Shown in pieces: positions 40,191 through 49,608 of a stretch of DNA of 64,000 bases. A model generated the notes under the pieces. That model was not told the origin of the DNA. It made no database searches and saw only the letters and a list, made by a program, of their open reading frames with translations. Where the stretch lies: assembly GCF_024397855.1 (NCBI RefSeq), contig NZ_CP073343.1, positions 1,178,001 through 1,242,000 on the forward strand. Reading direction: 5' to 3'. The translations under genes were made by a program, and so were the position numbers. The DNA is from Marinomonas rhizomae. Lineage in GTDB: Bacteria > Pseudomonadota > Gammaproteobacteria > Pseudomonadales > Marinomonadaceae. Positions within the stretch are counted from its first letter, which is position 1; every line of letters starts with the position of its first letter.

Positions 40191-41111
40191 TTGTCAGAAA
40201 TCCGATTGTCTGATATAGACTTAAATCTATTGTATGTTTTTCAAGTTTTAATTGAAGAGCTGAACGTGACCAAAGCCGCTACTCGGCTCAATGTTTCCCA
40301 GCCTGCTGTCAGTCGGTCATTGTCACGTTTACGAGATGTATTCGATGATCCTCTGTTTATTCGAACTTCTCACGGTTTATCCGCCACAGCTAAAACGCAA
40401 GACTTGGCTCCACTTTTGTCGGACACATTAAAGGGACTTGAAAGTCTCATTCAGCCCAGTGAATTCATTCCTCAAAGTAGTAAGCGTCGGTTTACCTTAT
40501 CAACCACAGATTTTGGCACATTAACTGTCTTGCCTAAAATACTGGATCAATTTCGACAAAAAGCGCCGGATGCAATATTGGACGTAAAATCTTGGAATGA
40601 AGATATGGTAGCCGAATTAGATCAAACGAATATCGATGTGGCTGTCGCTGTTTTGTCCAAAGAACCACCAGCCGGTATTCGTGCGATGCGTTTGAAGAGT
40701 GATCGTATGGTCTGTTTGGCTCGTAAAGATCATCCTGGGATTGAAAATAAATTAACATTAGAAAGTTATTTGCAAGCAAGTCATGTGCAAGTAGTGTTAG
40801 GTCGTCGAGAGTATTTCGCAGTAGATCGAGAGCTGGAAAAAATGGGTCATAAGCGTCATGTTTCGGTGCATTTACCTAATTTTGTACCGGCAGCAAGAGT
40901 TGTAATGGACAGTGATTTATTGTTGACGGTTCCAAAGCTGTTTGCTGAAGATATGGCGGCGACAGTATCTGAAATTGTCGTACATGAATTGCCTTTTGTT
41001 TCGCGCGAATTTGACTATTCAATGATTTGGCATGAGCGTTTCCAACATGACGCTGCCCATGTTTGGTTTCGTGGATTATTGCGACAGGCTTTTCTTGATG
41101 CCTCGGTATAA
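40191..41111 (+). CDS. LysR-family transcriptional regulator
   Basis: A 306 aa regulator with an N-terminal winged HTH (LNVTKAATRLNVSQPAVSRSLSRLRDVFDDPLFIR, 24-58 by position) and a two-lobed substrate-binding effector domain (about 92-300). The first residues DLNLLYVFQVLIEE are of the NodD/LeuO-like subgroup. Start is TTG at 40191 after GAGGTG. No divergent target gene is adjacent; the upstream palindrome suggests autoregulation. Effector unknown. Confidence 0.9.
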   Translation: MSEIRLSDIDLNLLYVFQVLIEELNVTKAATRLNVSQPAVSRSLSRLRDVFDDPLFIRTSHGLSATAKTQDLAPLLSDTLKGLESLIQPSEFIPQSSKRRFTLSTTDFGTLTVLPKILDQFRQKAPDAILDVKSWNEDMVAELDQTNIDVAVAVLSKEPPAGIRAMRLKSDRMVCLARKDHPGIENKLTLESYLQASHVQVVLGRREYFAVDRELEKMGHKRHVSVHLPNFVPAARVVMDSDLLLTVPKLFAEDMAATVSEIVVHELPFVSREFDYSMIWHERFQHDAAHVWFRGLLRQAFLDASV

Positions 41112-41130
41112 TCTAGATGCTCTAAGCTTA

Positions 41131-41556
41131 TTAAGACGGGCTTGATAAGCGAGTTATCCATTCTTTTGTTAATACTTCCACTAAGCTATAGCGTCTAAGC
41201 GTCATGGCTTCTTCTAAATCAGCAAAATTTTCGTCTAGATAATCATGCAGAATTCGATCTCTTAAAACGATTAGCGATCTAATTTGTTCCGCTTGTTCAT
41301 AAGTAACCTCTTTATGGGTGATCAGCGCGTTTAATACTTTTTTGCGCGAAGATATTTCGGTTTTGTAATGGTGTTTCAAAACATAACGAGCTAGGTCCAG
41401 CATGGAAGCAACAAGTAGCTGAAATGAATGTTCTATCACCATGGTTTCATCTTTCGAATATTCGACAACTTTTGCTCCTTTTCGAAAAGCATCGAGCCGC
41501 TTGATCATGGTGTGTTGATGCTCATATAGGGAATTTTCCCATTCGACGTCTCTCAT
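41131..41556 (-). CDS. HepT-like (HEPN / DUF86) protein, no partner gene seen
   Basis: A 141 aa mostly helical protein with the motif R99-DRIL-H104-D-Y106, an exact RX4HXY as in HepT RNase toxins of the HepT/MntA type. The long amphipathic helix before it (MVIEHSFQLLVASMLDLARYVLK) also fits the HEPN fold. MntA antitoxins are small nucleotidyltransferases with a GSX10DXD motif; no such gene is next to it: the neighbours are a convergent LysR gene and, after a hairpin, moeA. It may be a stand-alone HEPN protein with a different role. Confidence 0.68.
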   Translation of the reverse strand: MRDVEWENSLYEHQHTMIKRLDAFRKGAKVVEYSKDETMVIEHSFQLLVASMLDLARYVLKHHYKTEISSRKKVLNALITHKEVTYEQAEQIRSLIVLRDRILHDYLDENFADLEEAMTLRRYSLVEVLTKEWITRLSSPS

Positions 41557-41604
41557 ATTATTCGCCTCTTTTGAATGCTAGTTGTTGTTAGTGCCTATCA
41601 AATC

Positions 41605-41644
41605 AAGAGAGCAGCCTGCTGATTTTTCAGAATGCTGCTCTCTT
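41605..41644 (-). terminator. Hairpin between moeA and the HepT-like gene
   Basis: AAGAGAGCAGC (41605-41615) pairs exactly with GCTGCTCTCTT (41634-41644), with a smaller CTGA/TCAG stem inside. A T-poor sequence follows on the minus strand, so terminator strength is uncertain. Confidence 0.5.
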
Positions 41645-41675
41645 AGTCTAGGTGAGTTATGAAGAAAGGGGGAAG

Positions 41676-42869
41676 TTAGAAGCCTGAGAAAGGATAAAAA
41701 GAATAAGAATGACCGTATTCGACTTGTGTATTAGCTTTGATGTGCAGGTAACCTTGGCTTTCAGACGCAGCGAGCAGGGCGCCAGAGCTTTGTTGTGGGT
41801 GGGCGTAAGCCATTCCATCTTTACCAATGGAAACTCTTAAGAACTCATCTCGTTGGATTGCTTTATTTCGGTTAAAACCTGCGTCTACAGGATAAGACTT
41901 GGGAAGTTCCGCAACTTGGCCTGCACAGATGGAAAGCAAAAGGCGAGCGAACCAATGATAGGTTACTAACGTTGAGCTTGGGTTTCCGGGTAAGCCAAGA
42001 AAAGGAATGCCTTGAAGCGTAGCGTGAACAAGTGGTTTGCCAGGCTTAATGGCTATTTTCCATAAATGCACTTTGCCCAGTTTTTCCAAGGCGCCTTTTA
42101 CATGGTCTTCTTCGCCAACAGAAACACCGCCAGACGAAAGAATAACATCACAGGATTGCATCAAGGTTTTTAAGGCTATTTTTGTGTCTTCGGGTGTATC
42201 AGCTGCATGTAAACATTGGCTAACGTTATGACCAGCTTGAGTGACAAGCGCGCTTAACATTGGGCCATTTGAATTATAGATTTGGCCCTCTTTTAGTTTC
42301 TCACCAGTAGGAATCAGCTCATCGCCTGTTGTGAGGATACCGACATTCAACTGTTTGTAGACAATGACCTCTGTGATACCAAGGCTAGACAAAAGACCAA
42401 TGTGTATTGGCGTAATTTTCTCACCTGCCTTAACAACCGTTTGACCGATCTGCATATCTTGCCCTAACGGTCGAATATTGTCGGAAGACGTCGGTTGTTT
42501 AGTAAAGATGACCTTGTCACCTTCTAGCTCGGCGTTTTCCTGCATAACAACGGTATCAGCGCCGGAAGGAATATTTGCACCTGTGAAAATACGAGCACAG
42601 GTGCCTGGCATTAAAGGCTGAGGATGCTGTCCAGCGGCAACACGTTGACTAACGGTAAAGCGTTTGCCATCTTGCCAATCTTGGCAGGCAAGTGCGTATC
42701 CATCCATTGCACTGTTGTCATAAGGTGGGACAGAAATTCCGGCAACCACGTTGGTTGCTAGAGTACGCCCAACAGCCTTTATGAGAGGGATTGTCTGCTG
42801 TTCTACACGAACACTAGCGCTGCGCTTAATTTCTTCTAGGGCGTCCTCAAAGGCGAGCAAAGTGGCCAT
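41676..42869 (-). CDS. moeA: Molybdopterin molybdenumtransferase
   Basis: MoeA inserts molybdate into adenylylated molybdopterin. The 397 aa protein has the N-terminal SVPPYDNSAMDGYAL block, RIFTGANIPSGADTVV, the central nucleotide-binding LTTGDELI, the SSGGVSVGEEDHVKGAL loop and GLPGNPSS. It is the last gene of a minus-strand moaA-moaB-moeA set, with five bases between moaB and moeA. Confidence 0.96.
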   Translation of the reverse strand: MATLLAFEDALEEIKRSASVRVEQQTIPLIKAVGRTLATNVVAGISVPPYDNSAMDGYALACQDWQDGKRFTVSQRVAAGQHPQPLMPGTCARIFTGANIPSGADTVVMQENAELEGDKVIFTKQPTSSDNIRPLGQDMQIGQTVVKAGEKITPIHIGLLSSLGITEVIVYKQLNVGILTTGDELIPTGEKLKEGQIYNSNGPMLSALVTQAGHNVSQCLHAADTPEDTKIALKTLMQSCDVILSSGGVSVGEEDHVKGALEKLGKVHLWKIAIKPGKPLVHATLQGIPFLGLPGNPSSTLVTYHWFARLLLSICAGQVAELPKSYPVDAGFNRNKAIQRDEFLRVSIGKDGMAYAHPQQSSGALLAASESQGYLHIKANTQVEYGHSYSFYPFSGF

Positions 42870-42874
42870 GTCCG

Positions 42875-43411
42875 TTATGCCTCATGTTGGTTGGTGTACG
42901 GGCCTATCAGCATGCTGACAAAATTACAGGGCCTATGAGAAGCATTAAGTTGCTCTTCTAAAATACCATTCCATGCGGTTTTACAAGCACCAGTGGAGCC
43001 TGGCAAACAGAAAATAAGTGTTTGATTGGCCAATCCAGCAATAGCGCGTGACTGAATAGTGGATGTGCCAATTTCTGTGTAAGAGATTTGTCGAAACAGT
43101 TCACCAAAGCCTTCGATGTTTTTATCAAACAGCGGTGTCATGGCTTCTGGTGTGCTATCACGTGAATAAAATCCGGTTCCACCTGTGATTAGCACAACAT
43201 GGGTATCTTGATCTGCAATCCAGTTAGAAACGACGGCACGCATTTGATAAACGTCGTCTTTCACTAGCTTTCTTTCATTGAGTGTGTGACCTGCTGTAGT
43301 TAATAGCTCAATTAGAGCATCACCAGATGTGTCCTCAGCAATGGATCGAGTATCGGTAACAGTTAGGACACTGATATTTAATGGTCGAAAAGGTGTTGGT
43401 GTTTTAGCCAT
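42875..43411 (-). CDS. moaB: Molybdenum cofactor biosynthesis protein MoaB (MogA-like)
   Basis: MoaB-type proteins adenylylate molybdopterin before MoeA acts. The 178 aa protein shows VLTVTDTRSIAEDTSGDAL, VVLITGGTGFYSRDSTPEA and LPGSTGACKTAW, the MPT-binding pattern of the MogA/MoaB fold. Gap of 13 bases from moaA and five to moeA indicate one transcript. Confidence 0.94.
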   Translation of the reverse strand: MAKTPTPFRPLNISVLTVTDTRSIAEDTSGDALIELLTTAGHTLNERKLVKDDVYQMRAVVSNWIADQDTHVVLITGGTGFYSRDSTPEAMTPLFDKNIEGFGELFRQISYTEIGTSTIQSRAIAGLANQTLIFCLPGSTGACKTAWNGILEEQLNASHRPCNFVSMLIGPYTNQHEA

Positions 43412-43424
43412 GGGAATTCCTTGT

Positions 43425-44450
43425 TTAGCCTCCTGTTGCGCTCATGAAACGTAAAATTTGCGGAGCTTCATCGAGATTAAAGTGATGTTTTTCGGGTTTG
43501 AGTGCTAGCGCCTCAATAATGGCGTTTTTTAGTTCTGTTGAGTCATGATTTTTTGACCCTAAAATCGTTGAGCAATATGAACTATCACGTAGTACGGTTC
43601 TTAAATCTTTTGAGTGCTCATTGCCTAGGCAGAGTAATAAGCGGCCTTCGGCCGTCAGTCTGACACGATTGCAAGTGTCGCAGAAGTTATGGCTGTGTGG
43701 TGAAATAACACCGATTTTATGATCATAACCAGCCACTTGATAATAGCGTGTCGGTCCGCTGGTGGTGATTGAACTCGGTGTGAGCTCATAGTGCTCGCTA
43801 AGCGCATCGATGACATTGTCGCTAGATAGATATGTTGCAGCACGATTGTGGTCGGTGATCACGCCAAGCGGCATTTCTTCAATAAAGCTGATGTCCATTT
43901 TGTGATCTAAAGCAAATTTAGCAAGATCGAAAAGCTCATCATCATTATGGTTCTTCAGCATTACGCTGTTAATTTTTAAGCGTTTAAAAGGCAATCTACT
44001 GGCGGCTTCTATACCGTCGATCACTTGTTGGAATTTGTCCCGGCGAGTTAGGGCGTAAAATCGCTCGGCTTTTAATGTGTCTAGGCTGATGTTAATTCGT
44101 GATACGCCTACGTCGAGAAGGCTTTGTGCCATTTTATAAAGCTGAGAACCATTGGTGGTTATAGTGAGCTCTTCTAAACCGTCAGTGTTGGCTATTTGCT
44201 CTATAGCCCAAAGGATGTTTTTGCGTACCAAAGGTTCGCCACCCGTAATTCTAATTCGCTTGGTACCCATGGATATGAAGGTTTTTGCCACATGAACAAT
44301 TTCTTCTAAAGATAGTATATGGTCTCTAGGCATAAAGGTGACATCTTCGTCCATACAATAGGTACAGCGAAAATCGCATCGATCGGTGACAGAGATGCGT
44401 AGATAGTCTATTTTTCGACCAAATGGATCAATTAAAGCGGACGTGACCAA
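43425..44450 (-). CDS. moaA: GTP 3',8-cyclase
   Basis: MoaA is the radical SAM enzyme for the first step of molybdopterin synthesis. The 341 aa protein has the SAM cluster C-x3-C-x2-C at Cys25, Cys29, Cys32 (CDFRCTYC), the ITGGEPL motif, and the C-terminal second cluster FCDTCNRVRLTAEGRLLLCL, ending in the functional Gly-Gly. Start is TTG at 44450 with GGGG upstream on the minus strand; the family N-terminus DPFGRKIDYLRISVTDRC supports it. Confidence 0.95.
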   Translation of the reverse strand: MVTSALIDPFGRKIDYLRISVTDRCDFRCTYCMDEDVTFMPRDHILSLEEIVHVAKTFISMGTKRIRITGGEPLVRKNILWAIEQIANTDGLEELTITTNGSQLYKMAQSLLDVGVSRINISLDTLKAERFYALTRRDKFQQVIDGIEAASRLPFKRLKINSVMLKNHNDDELFDLAKFALDHKMDISFIEEMPLGVITDHNRAATYLSSDNVIDALSEHYELTPSSITTSGPTRYYQVAGYDHKIGVISPHSHNFCDTCNRVRLTAEGRLLLCLGNEHSKDLRTVLRDSSYCSTILGSKNHDSTELKNAIIEALALKPEKHHFNLDEAPQILRFMSATGG

Positions 44451-44575
44451 GAAAAAGTTACCCCATAAATTAAGTGTTCATCAAAGCAAAAAAATGTCTA
44501 TTTAGCAAAAGCTAAAAAAATTTAGATCATATTCTTAGTATTATCATACTTTATAAGGGTTTTTTGTTCAGGCTG

Positions 44576-44600
44576 CCGTATTAAACACGACATAATACGG
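44576..44600. promoter_or_regulatory. Inverted repeat upstream of tesB
   Basis: CCGTATTA (44576-44583) and TAATACGG (44593-44600) are exact inverted copies 9 bp apart, 26 bp before the tesB start in the moaA-tesB divergent region. Possible regulator operator. Confidence 0.5.
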
Positions 44601-44626
44601 ATAATTATTGAAGCTGGAGGGCTGTT

Positions 44627-45484
44627 GTGAATCAGGTCGTTAATAATCTTATTGGTTTGTTAAAGTTAGAGCGTGTGTCGGCGACTCAGTTTATAGGCCG
44701 TAGTCAAGACATTGGTTTTCCTAAGCTCTTTGGTGGGCAGGTTATTGGCCAAGGTTTGAGTGCGGCTACTCAGACAGTTGAAGGACGGTTTCCTCATTCA
44801 CTACATTGTTATTTTTTGCGCCCAGGGGATTCATCTCATCCTATTGAATACGAAGTCGAAACCGTTCGTGATGGAAGGAGTTTTAGTGTTCGACGAGTGA
44901 TTGCCTCACAATTTGGGAAAAGTATTTTAGCGATGACGGTATCTTTTCATATTGAGGAAGAAGGTTTGGCTCATCAAGAGGCTATGCCAAATGTTCCCGG
45001 GCCTGAATCGTTTAAATCCGAATTATCACTCTATCGAGAACATGCTGATGAAATTCCGTCTAAAGTGCGAGATTTATTCACGGCAGATCGCCCCATTGAG
45101 TATCGAATAGTCGAGAATCAAAACCCATTTCGTCCGCGGCCAGGGATTGCGAAACGTCATATGTGGATTCGTAGTGTGTCAGCTTTGCCTGACGATGCGT
45201 TAATCCATCAATCTATGCTGGCTTACACAACAGATTATGGTTTTATTGAAACCGCATTGATGCCTCATGGTATTTCAATTGGAAGTCCTTACCTTACTGC
45301 TGCAAGTTTGGATCATGCTATTTGGTTTCATCGACCATTTAGATTGGATGAATGGTTGCTTTATGTAGCGGATTCGCCATCGGCCGATTCGGGAAGAGGA
45401 TTTGTTCGCGGACAAATTTTTAATCAGAAAGGAGAGTTGGTAGCGTCAACCGCTCAAGAAGGCTTGTTGCGTTACTCTTGTTAG
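44627..45484 (+). CDS. tesB: Acyl-CoA thioesterase II
   Basis: TesB hydrolyses medium- and long-chain acyl-CoA. The 285 aa double hot-dog protein has LFGGQVIGQGL near the start and the C-terminal LDHAIWFHRPFR with the catalytic Asp, then SGRGFVRGQIFNQKGEL. Start is GTG at 44627 after GGAGGG. It is divergent from moaA and ends three bases from the stop of the convergent queG gene. Confidence 0.93.
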   Translation: MNQVVNNLIGLLKLERVSATQFIGRSQDIGFPKLFGGQVIGQGLSAATQTVEGRFPHSLHCYFLRPGDSSHPIEYEVETVRDGRSFSVRRVIASQFGKSILAMTVSFHIEEEGLAHQEAMPNVPGPESFKSELSLYREHADEIPSKVRDLFTADRPIEYRIVENQNPFRPRPGIAKRHMWIRSVSALPDDALIHQSMLAYTTDYGFIETALMPHGISIGSPYLTAASLDHAIWFHRPFRLDEWLLYVADSPSADSGRGFVRGQIFNQKGELVASTAQEGLLRYSC

Positions 45485-45487
45485 CTG

Positions 45488-46561
45488 TCAAAGGTTGTGC
45501 TGTTGTAATGCCCAGATAATGTGCTCTTTCACTAATTCAGAAGCGTGAGGGAGTGCATTTTTGAGTGTTTGGATAGTGTCTGTGCTGGTGGGGGCATTGC
45601 CTAGTGCAACAGCGATGTTTCGGCGCCAATTTTCAAATCCTGTACGACGAATAGGTGAGCCTTCGGTATTTTTTAAGAAGGTTGCTTCATCCCACTCAAA
45701 TAATTCAACCAGATCCGCTGAATCCAGGTTGTGTCTTGGTTGGAAATCATCTTCTTCAGTGTATTTGGCGAACTTGGTCCAAGGGCAAACCAGCTGACAA
45801 TCATCGCAGCCAAAAATACGATTGCCCATTTTGCCGCGCAGCTCTTCTGGAATGGAGCCTTTATGTTCAATGGTAAGATAAGAAATGCACTTTCCTGCAT
45901 CCAGCACCCAAGGCTCGACAAAGGCATCAGTTGGACACTGAGTTAGGCAGGCCGTGCAGCTACCGCAATGCCTTGTCTCAGTTGGCTTATCGACAGGAAG
46001 CGGCAGGTTAGTAAATATTTCACCGAGCAAAAACCAGCTGCCCGCTTTTGGCGTTAGTAATAAGGTGTTTTTGCCAATCCAGCCCATGCCGGCTTGTTCC
46101 GCAATTTGTCTTTCCAGAATAGGCGCGCTATCTACAAAAGCTCTGTAGCCATGATCGCCAACTTGTTGCTCTATTTTCTTAGCCAGTTGAGTAAGGCGTT
46201 TGCGAATTAGCTTATGGTAATCACGCCCCAAGGCATAGCGTGCAATATAGGCTTTGTCTTTAGTTTGCAGCCTTTTAACGGTTTCGACGGATTGAGGGAG
46301 ATAATGCATCCTAAGGGAGATAACCCGACGAGTTCCCGGGTGTAGTTGCTCGGGATAAAAGCGCATGTCGCCATGGTTGGCAAGGTAATCCATGCCAGCG
46401 TGATAGCCATTATCAAGCCACTCGTTAAAGTCGTCTTTGTATTGTGCTAGATCGGGCTCGACAATACGAGCTTCGGCAAATCCAAATTCAGTCGCCCATG
46501 ATTTTATATCATCAGCAAGCTGGTTTAATTCTTCTGGGCTGGATAAAAACGAAGGAAGCAA
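45488..46561 (-). CDS. queG: Epoxyqueuosine reductase
   Basis: QueG does the last step of queuosine synthesis in tRNA, reducing epoxyqueuosine. The 357 aa protein has YALGRDYHKLIRKRL, FVDSAPILERQIAEQAGMGWIG and two 4Fe-4S motifs, CGSCTACLTQCP and FGCDDCQLVCPW. A HEAT-like C-terminal helix pair is seen. Start is TTG at 46561, supported by the family length and no closer ATG. Confidence 0.94.
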   Translation of the reverse strand: MLPSFLSSPEELNQLADDIKSWATEFGFAEARIVEPDLAQYKDDFNEWLDNGYHAGMDYLANHGDMRFYPEQLHPGTRRVISLRMHYLPQSVETVKRLQTKDKAYIARYALGRDYHKLIRKRLTQLAKKIEQQVGDHGYRAFVDSAPILERQIAEQAGMGWIGKNTLLLTPKAGSWFLLGEIFTNLPLPVDKPTETRHCGSCTACLTQCPTDAFVEPWVLDAGKCISYLTIEHKGSIPEELRGKMGNRIFGCDDCQLVCPWTKFAKYTEEDDFQPRHNLDSADLVELFEWDEATFLKNTEGSPIRRTGFENWRRNIAVALGNAPTSTDTIQTLKNALPHASELVKEHIIWALQQHNL

Positions 46562-46581
46562 ATGGGTACCGAAACATGGAG

Positions 46582-46606
46582 CGCTAGGCTAGAAATCAGC
46601 CTAGCG
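46582..46606. repeat. 9-bp inverted repeat between queG and the small gene
   Basis: CGCTAGGCT (46582-46590) and AGCCTAGCG (46598-46606) flank seven bases. No T tract follows on the minus strand, so a standard terminator is unlikely. Confidence 0.55.
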
Positions 46607-46622
46607 TGAAAAACAAAAAAAA

Positions 46623-46883
46623 TTAGTAAAGCTGAGAGTCGCCTTTAACGACATCCATCAATAGTTTGATGAATTTTTTATCTGCTTCTGTGTGCTCTTC
46701 TTGGATTTTAATGGTGGTTTGGTTCGACACTTCTTCTGCAATGCGCTGGTAAGCATTTGGTTGGTTGATATTTTCTTTGGCAATACGGACTAATTCTCCA
46801 GCGAGTTCTGGATCCATAAGCATTTTACGAAAACAGCGCGAAAACTCATCAATAACTCGTTGTTGGTTAAGCTCATTAGCCAT
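46623..46883 (-). CDS. Small conserved-looking protein of unknown function
   Basis: An 86 aa soluble, probably helical protein (MANELNQQRVIDEFSR at its start), rich in charged residues with no cysteines beyond one and no membrane segment. ATG at 46883 follows AGGAG at seven bases; the open frame extends 18 bases further but without a ribosome site. I do not recognise the family. It ends 61 bp before queG, so co-transcription is possible. Confidence 0.65.
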   Translation of the reverse strand: MANELNQQRVIDEFSRCFRKMLMDPELAGELVRIAKENINQPNAYQRIAEEVSNQTTIKIQEEHTEADKKFIKLLMDVVKGDSQLY

Positions 46884-46901
46884 GGTAAAACTCCTAATCA
46901 A

Positions 46902-47320
46902 TTTATGCCGCTATGACACCATGAAGCGTAGTTTAGAGCAAGTTTTTATACGCTTTGTGTTGACAAATCTGAGGCACAAAGACAAAATGAAAAGCTATAT
47001 AATTCGACGACACCCTGTCGATGACTCCTTTTTATGGGCCACTAGCTCATCTCAGTCAGATTCGTTCTGATAAGCACAAGTGTAGAATGACGCAATATTG
47101 TTATTTTACGCTTCTCCTCGCGAAAAGACGCGGGCAGTGTAAAAACTGCGATTTCTTGCGTTTGAGTGTTTCTTACTTTTAGATAAATGTTCCTTATTTA
47201 TAAAAGTTACCTCAGTTAGTTTAGAAACTTCGTTCTATCAACTTTAATCTGTTTGTCTTATGCGGTTACAATAGCTGCACTAAAATTAAAAGACAGATAA
47301 ATACTATAGAGGGTAACAAG
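46902..47320. other. Divergent intergenic region upstream of ilvI
   Basis: About 420 bases between the small minus-strand gene and ilvI. I see no rRNA or tRNA, and no leader peptide with runs of Leu, Ile or Val codons. A TACAAT -10-like element (47267-47272) lies 49 bp upstream of the ilvI start with only a weak -35. A GCAGT/ACTGC hairpin lies at 47134-47149. A 27-codon open frame (46987-47070) is not supported as a gene. Confidence 0.4.
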
Positions 47321-49033
47321 GTGGAGTTATTATCCGGTGGTGAAATGATCGCCCGCTTCCTCAAAGATGAGGGAGTTGAATATATCTATGGTTATCCAGG
47401 TGGAGCCGCACTTCATATTTACGATGCTTTGCATCGTCAGTCTGACGTAAAGCATATTCTGGTTAGGCATGAACAAGCTGCAACGCACATGGCTGATGGC
47501 TATGCGCGCGCCACGGGAAAAGCGGGTACGGTTCTCGTGACTTCAGGTCCAGGTGCAACCAATACTGTTACTGGTATTGCGACAGCCTATATGGACTCTA
47601 TTCCCATGGTCATTATTTGTGGTCAGGTTATGAGCTACCTGATCGGCGAAGATGCGTTCCAAGAAACCGATATGATTGGTGTATCTCGCCCAATTGTGAA
47701 GCACAGCTTCACGGTCAAGCATCCTTCTGAAATTCCGATGATCATGAAAAAGGCGTATCACATTGCTAGCACTGGTCGTCCAGGCCCTGTTGTGATTGAT
47801 GTGCCAAAAGACATGACCATGCCAGGTGATAAATACGAATACAAATACCCAGAATCTGTTTCTATTCGCTCTTATACGCCACCAACGAAAGGTCACAGCG
47901 GTCAAATTAAAAAAGCCGTTGAGCTTCTTCTTGCTGCCAAGCGCCCAATCATCTATGCCGGTGGTGGCGTCATCATGGGCGGTGCATCTGATTTGCTAGT
48001 TAAACTGGCGAAATCATTGAATGTTCCTGTTACTAACACACTGATGGGCTTGGGCGGATACCCAGGAACCGATAAGCAGTCTGTTGGTATGCTGGGCATG
48101 CATGGCTCTTACGAAGCGAATATGACAATGCATCACAGCGATGTGATTTTGGCTGTTGGCGCTCGCTTTGATGACCGTGTAACGAATGACCCGGATAAAT
48201 TCTGCCCTGGCGCGAAAATCATTCATATTGATATCGACCCTGCTGCTATCTCTAAAACCATCAGAGCAGATGTGCCAATTGTTGGTCCTGTTAATCAGGT
48301 TTTGGAAGAGATGCTGTCTTTAGTTGATGGTCAAAGTTCAAACACTGAAGCGCTTGTAGGCTGGTGGAAGCAAATCAATGAATGGCGTTTAGTGCACGGT
48401 GGTCGTTACGATACTAGTAGCGAAAAGATCAAGCCCCAGGCTGCAGTCGAAGCTTGCTGGCGTGCTACTAAAGGTGATGCCTTTGTTGCGTCTGACGTAG
48501 GTCAGCATCAAATGTTTGCGGCGCAGTACTATAAATTCGATAAACCTAACCGTTGGGTTAATTCCGGTGGTTTGGGTACGATGGGATTTGGTCTTCCTGC
48601 GGCGATGGGCGTGAAGATGAGCTTCCCTGAAGAAACCGTAGTATGTGTAACGGGTGAAGGTAGTATTCAAATGAATATTCAAGAGCTTTCAACCTGTTTG
48701 CAATACGGTTTGCCAGTGAAAATCTTGTGTTTGAATAATGGCTACTTGGGCATGGTCCGTCAGTGGCAAGACATGAACTATGAAGGTCGTTACTCAAACT
48801 CCTACATGGATTCATTGCCTGACTTTAAAGTATTGATGGATGCTTATCGCCATAAGTACGTTGAAATTCGAACCAAAGATGAACTCGATGCCAAGATGGA
48901 AGAAGCGTTTGCGATGAAAGATCAACTGGTCTTCATTAACTGTTACGTGGATCCAGAAGAGCATGTGTATCCAATGCAAGTGCCTCGTGGCGCGATGCGC
49001 GATATGTTCTTGAGCAAGACGGAGCGTACCTAA
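47321..49033 (+). CDS. ilvI: Acetolactate synthase large subunit
   Basis: The catalytic subunit makes acetolactate or acetohydroxybutyrate for branched-chain amino acids, using ThDP and FAD. The 570 aa protein has [15 protein letters not shown], the activating Glu51 in [15 protein letters not shown], and the ThDP magnesium motif [15 protein letters not shown] ending in NN. Start is GTG at 47321 after GAGGG. The regulatory subunit ilvH follows after one base. Confidence 0.96.
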   Translation: MELLSGGEMIARFLKDEGVEYIYGYPGGAALHIYDALHRQSDVKHILVRHEQAATHMADGYARATGKAGTVLVTSGPGATNTVTGIATAYMDSIPMVIICGQVMSYLIGEDAFQETDMIGVSRPIVKHSFTVKHPSEIPMIMKKAYHIASTGRPGPVVIDVPKDMTMPGDKYEYKYPESVSIRSYTPPTKGHSGQIKKAVELLLAAKRPIIYAGGGVIMGGASDLLVKLAKSLNVPVTNTLMGLGGYPGTDKQSVGMLGMHGSYEANMTMHHSDVILAVGARFDDRVTNDPDKFCPGAKIIHIDIDPAAISKTIRADVPIVGPVNQVLEEMLSLVDGQSSNTEALVGWWKQINEWRLVHGGRYDTSSEKIKPQAAVEACWRATKGDAFVASDVGQHQMFAAQYYKFDKPNRWVNSGGLGTMGFGLPAAMGVKMSFPEETVVCVTGEGSIQMNIQELSTCLQYGLPVKILCLNNGYLGMVRQWQDMNYEGRYSNSYMDSLPDFKVLMDAYRHKYVEIRTKDELDAKMEEAFAMKDQLVFINCYVDPEEHVYPMQVPRGAMRDMFLSKTERT

Positions 49034-49034
49034 T

Positions 49035-49526
49035 ATGCGACATATTATTTCTGTATTGATGGAAAACGAGCCGGGTGCTTTGTCGCGAGTAGTTGGTTTG
49101 TTCTCACAGCGTAACTTTAACATCGAATCATTGAACGTAGCGGCAACGGATGATCCAACTTTGTCTCGTCTCACTTTGACGACGTTTGGTTCTGATCAAG
49201 TCGTTGAGCAAATCACTAAGCAACTGAATAAGTTGATTGATGTGGTGAAGCTGGTGGACTTGACCGAAGGTCAGCACATTGAGCGTGAATTGATGCTGGT
49301 TAAGGTTCGTGCTACTGGTGCTCAGCGCGCTGAAGTGAAACGTACCGTTGATATCTTCCGTGGCAACATTGTAGATATGACACCTTCTATTTACACGGTT
49401 CAAATCGTGGGCGAGTCGGATAAGCTAGATGGATTCTTGCAAGCCTTGGGCGGTGCTCATTTGCTTGAAGTGGTTCGAACTGGTGTTTCTGGTATTGCTC
49501 GTGGTGAAAAGACACTGTCTTTGTAA
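49035..49526 (+). CDS. ilvH: Acetolactate synthase small (regulatory) subunit
   Basis: IlvH confers valine feedback inhibition on IlvI. The 163 aa protein begins with the ACT domain RHIISVLMENEPGALSRVVGLFSQRNFNIESL and has the C-terminal regulatory half (ELMLVKVRA to ARGEKTLSL). One base separates it from ilvI. A terminator follows, then an Lrp/AsnC gene. In many relatives ilvC follows directly; it is absent here. Confidence 0.96.
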   Translation: MRHIISVLMENEPGALSRVVGLFSQRNFNIESLNVAATDDPTLSRLTLTTFGSDQVVEQITKQLNKLIDVVKLVDLTEGQHIERELMLVKVRATGAQRAEVKRTVDIFRGNIVDMTPSIYTVQIVGESDKLDGFLQALGGAHLLEVVRTGVSGIARGEKTLSL

Positions 49527-49545
49527 TCGCCTTGTGGTTAGACTT

Positions 49546-49573
49546 AAAAGCCGCGATTATTCGCGGCTTTTTT
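49546..49573 (+). terminator. Intrinsic terminator after ilvH
   Basis: AAAAGCCGCGA pairs with TCGCGGCTTTT around TTAT, then T run: an 11-bp stem closing the ilvIH operon. Confidence 0.9.
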
Positions 49574-49608
49574 ATGGCCGTTTGATAGGGTGCCACATTG
49601 GAGGGGAA

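Noticed and set aside
44451..44626. Molybdenum cofactor riboswitch before moaA
   Set aside because: Only short AT-rich hairpins are visible in the leader, with nothing like the conserved Moco RNA structure.
46902..47320. Attenuator leader peptide for ilvIH
   Set aside because: No short frame with repeated Ile, Leu or Val codons followed by a terminator is present.
47543..47905. 120-codon minus-strand open frame inside ilvI
   Set aside because: Antisense shadow of a strongly conserved coding frame, no ribosome site.
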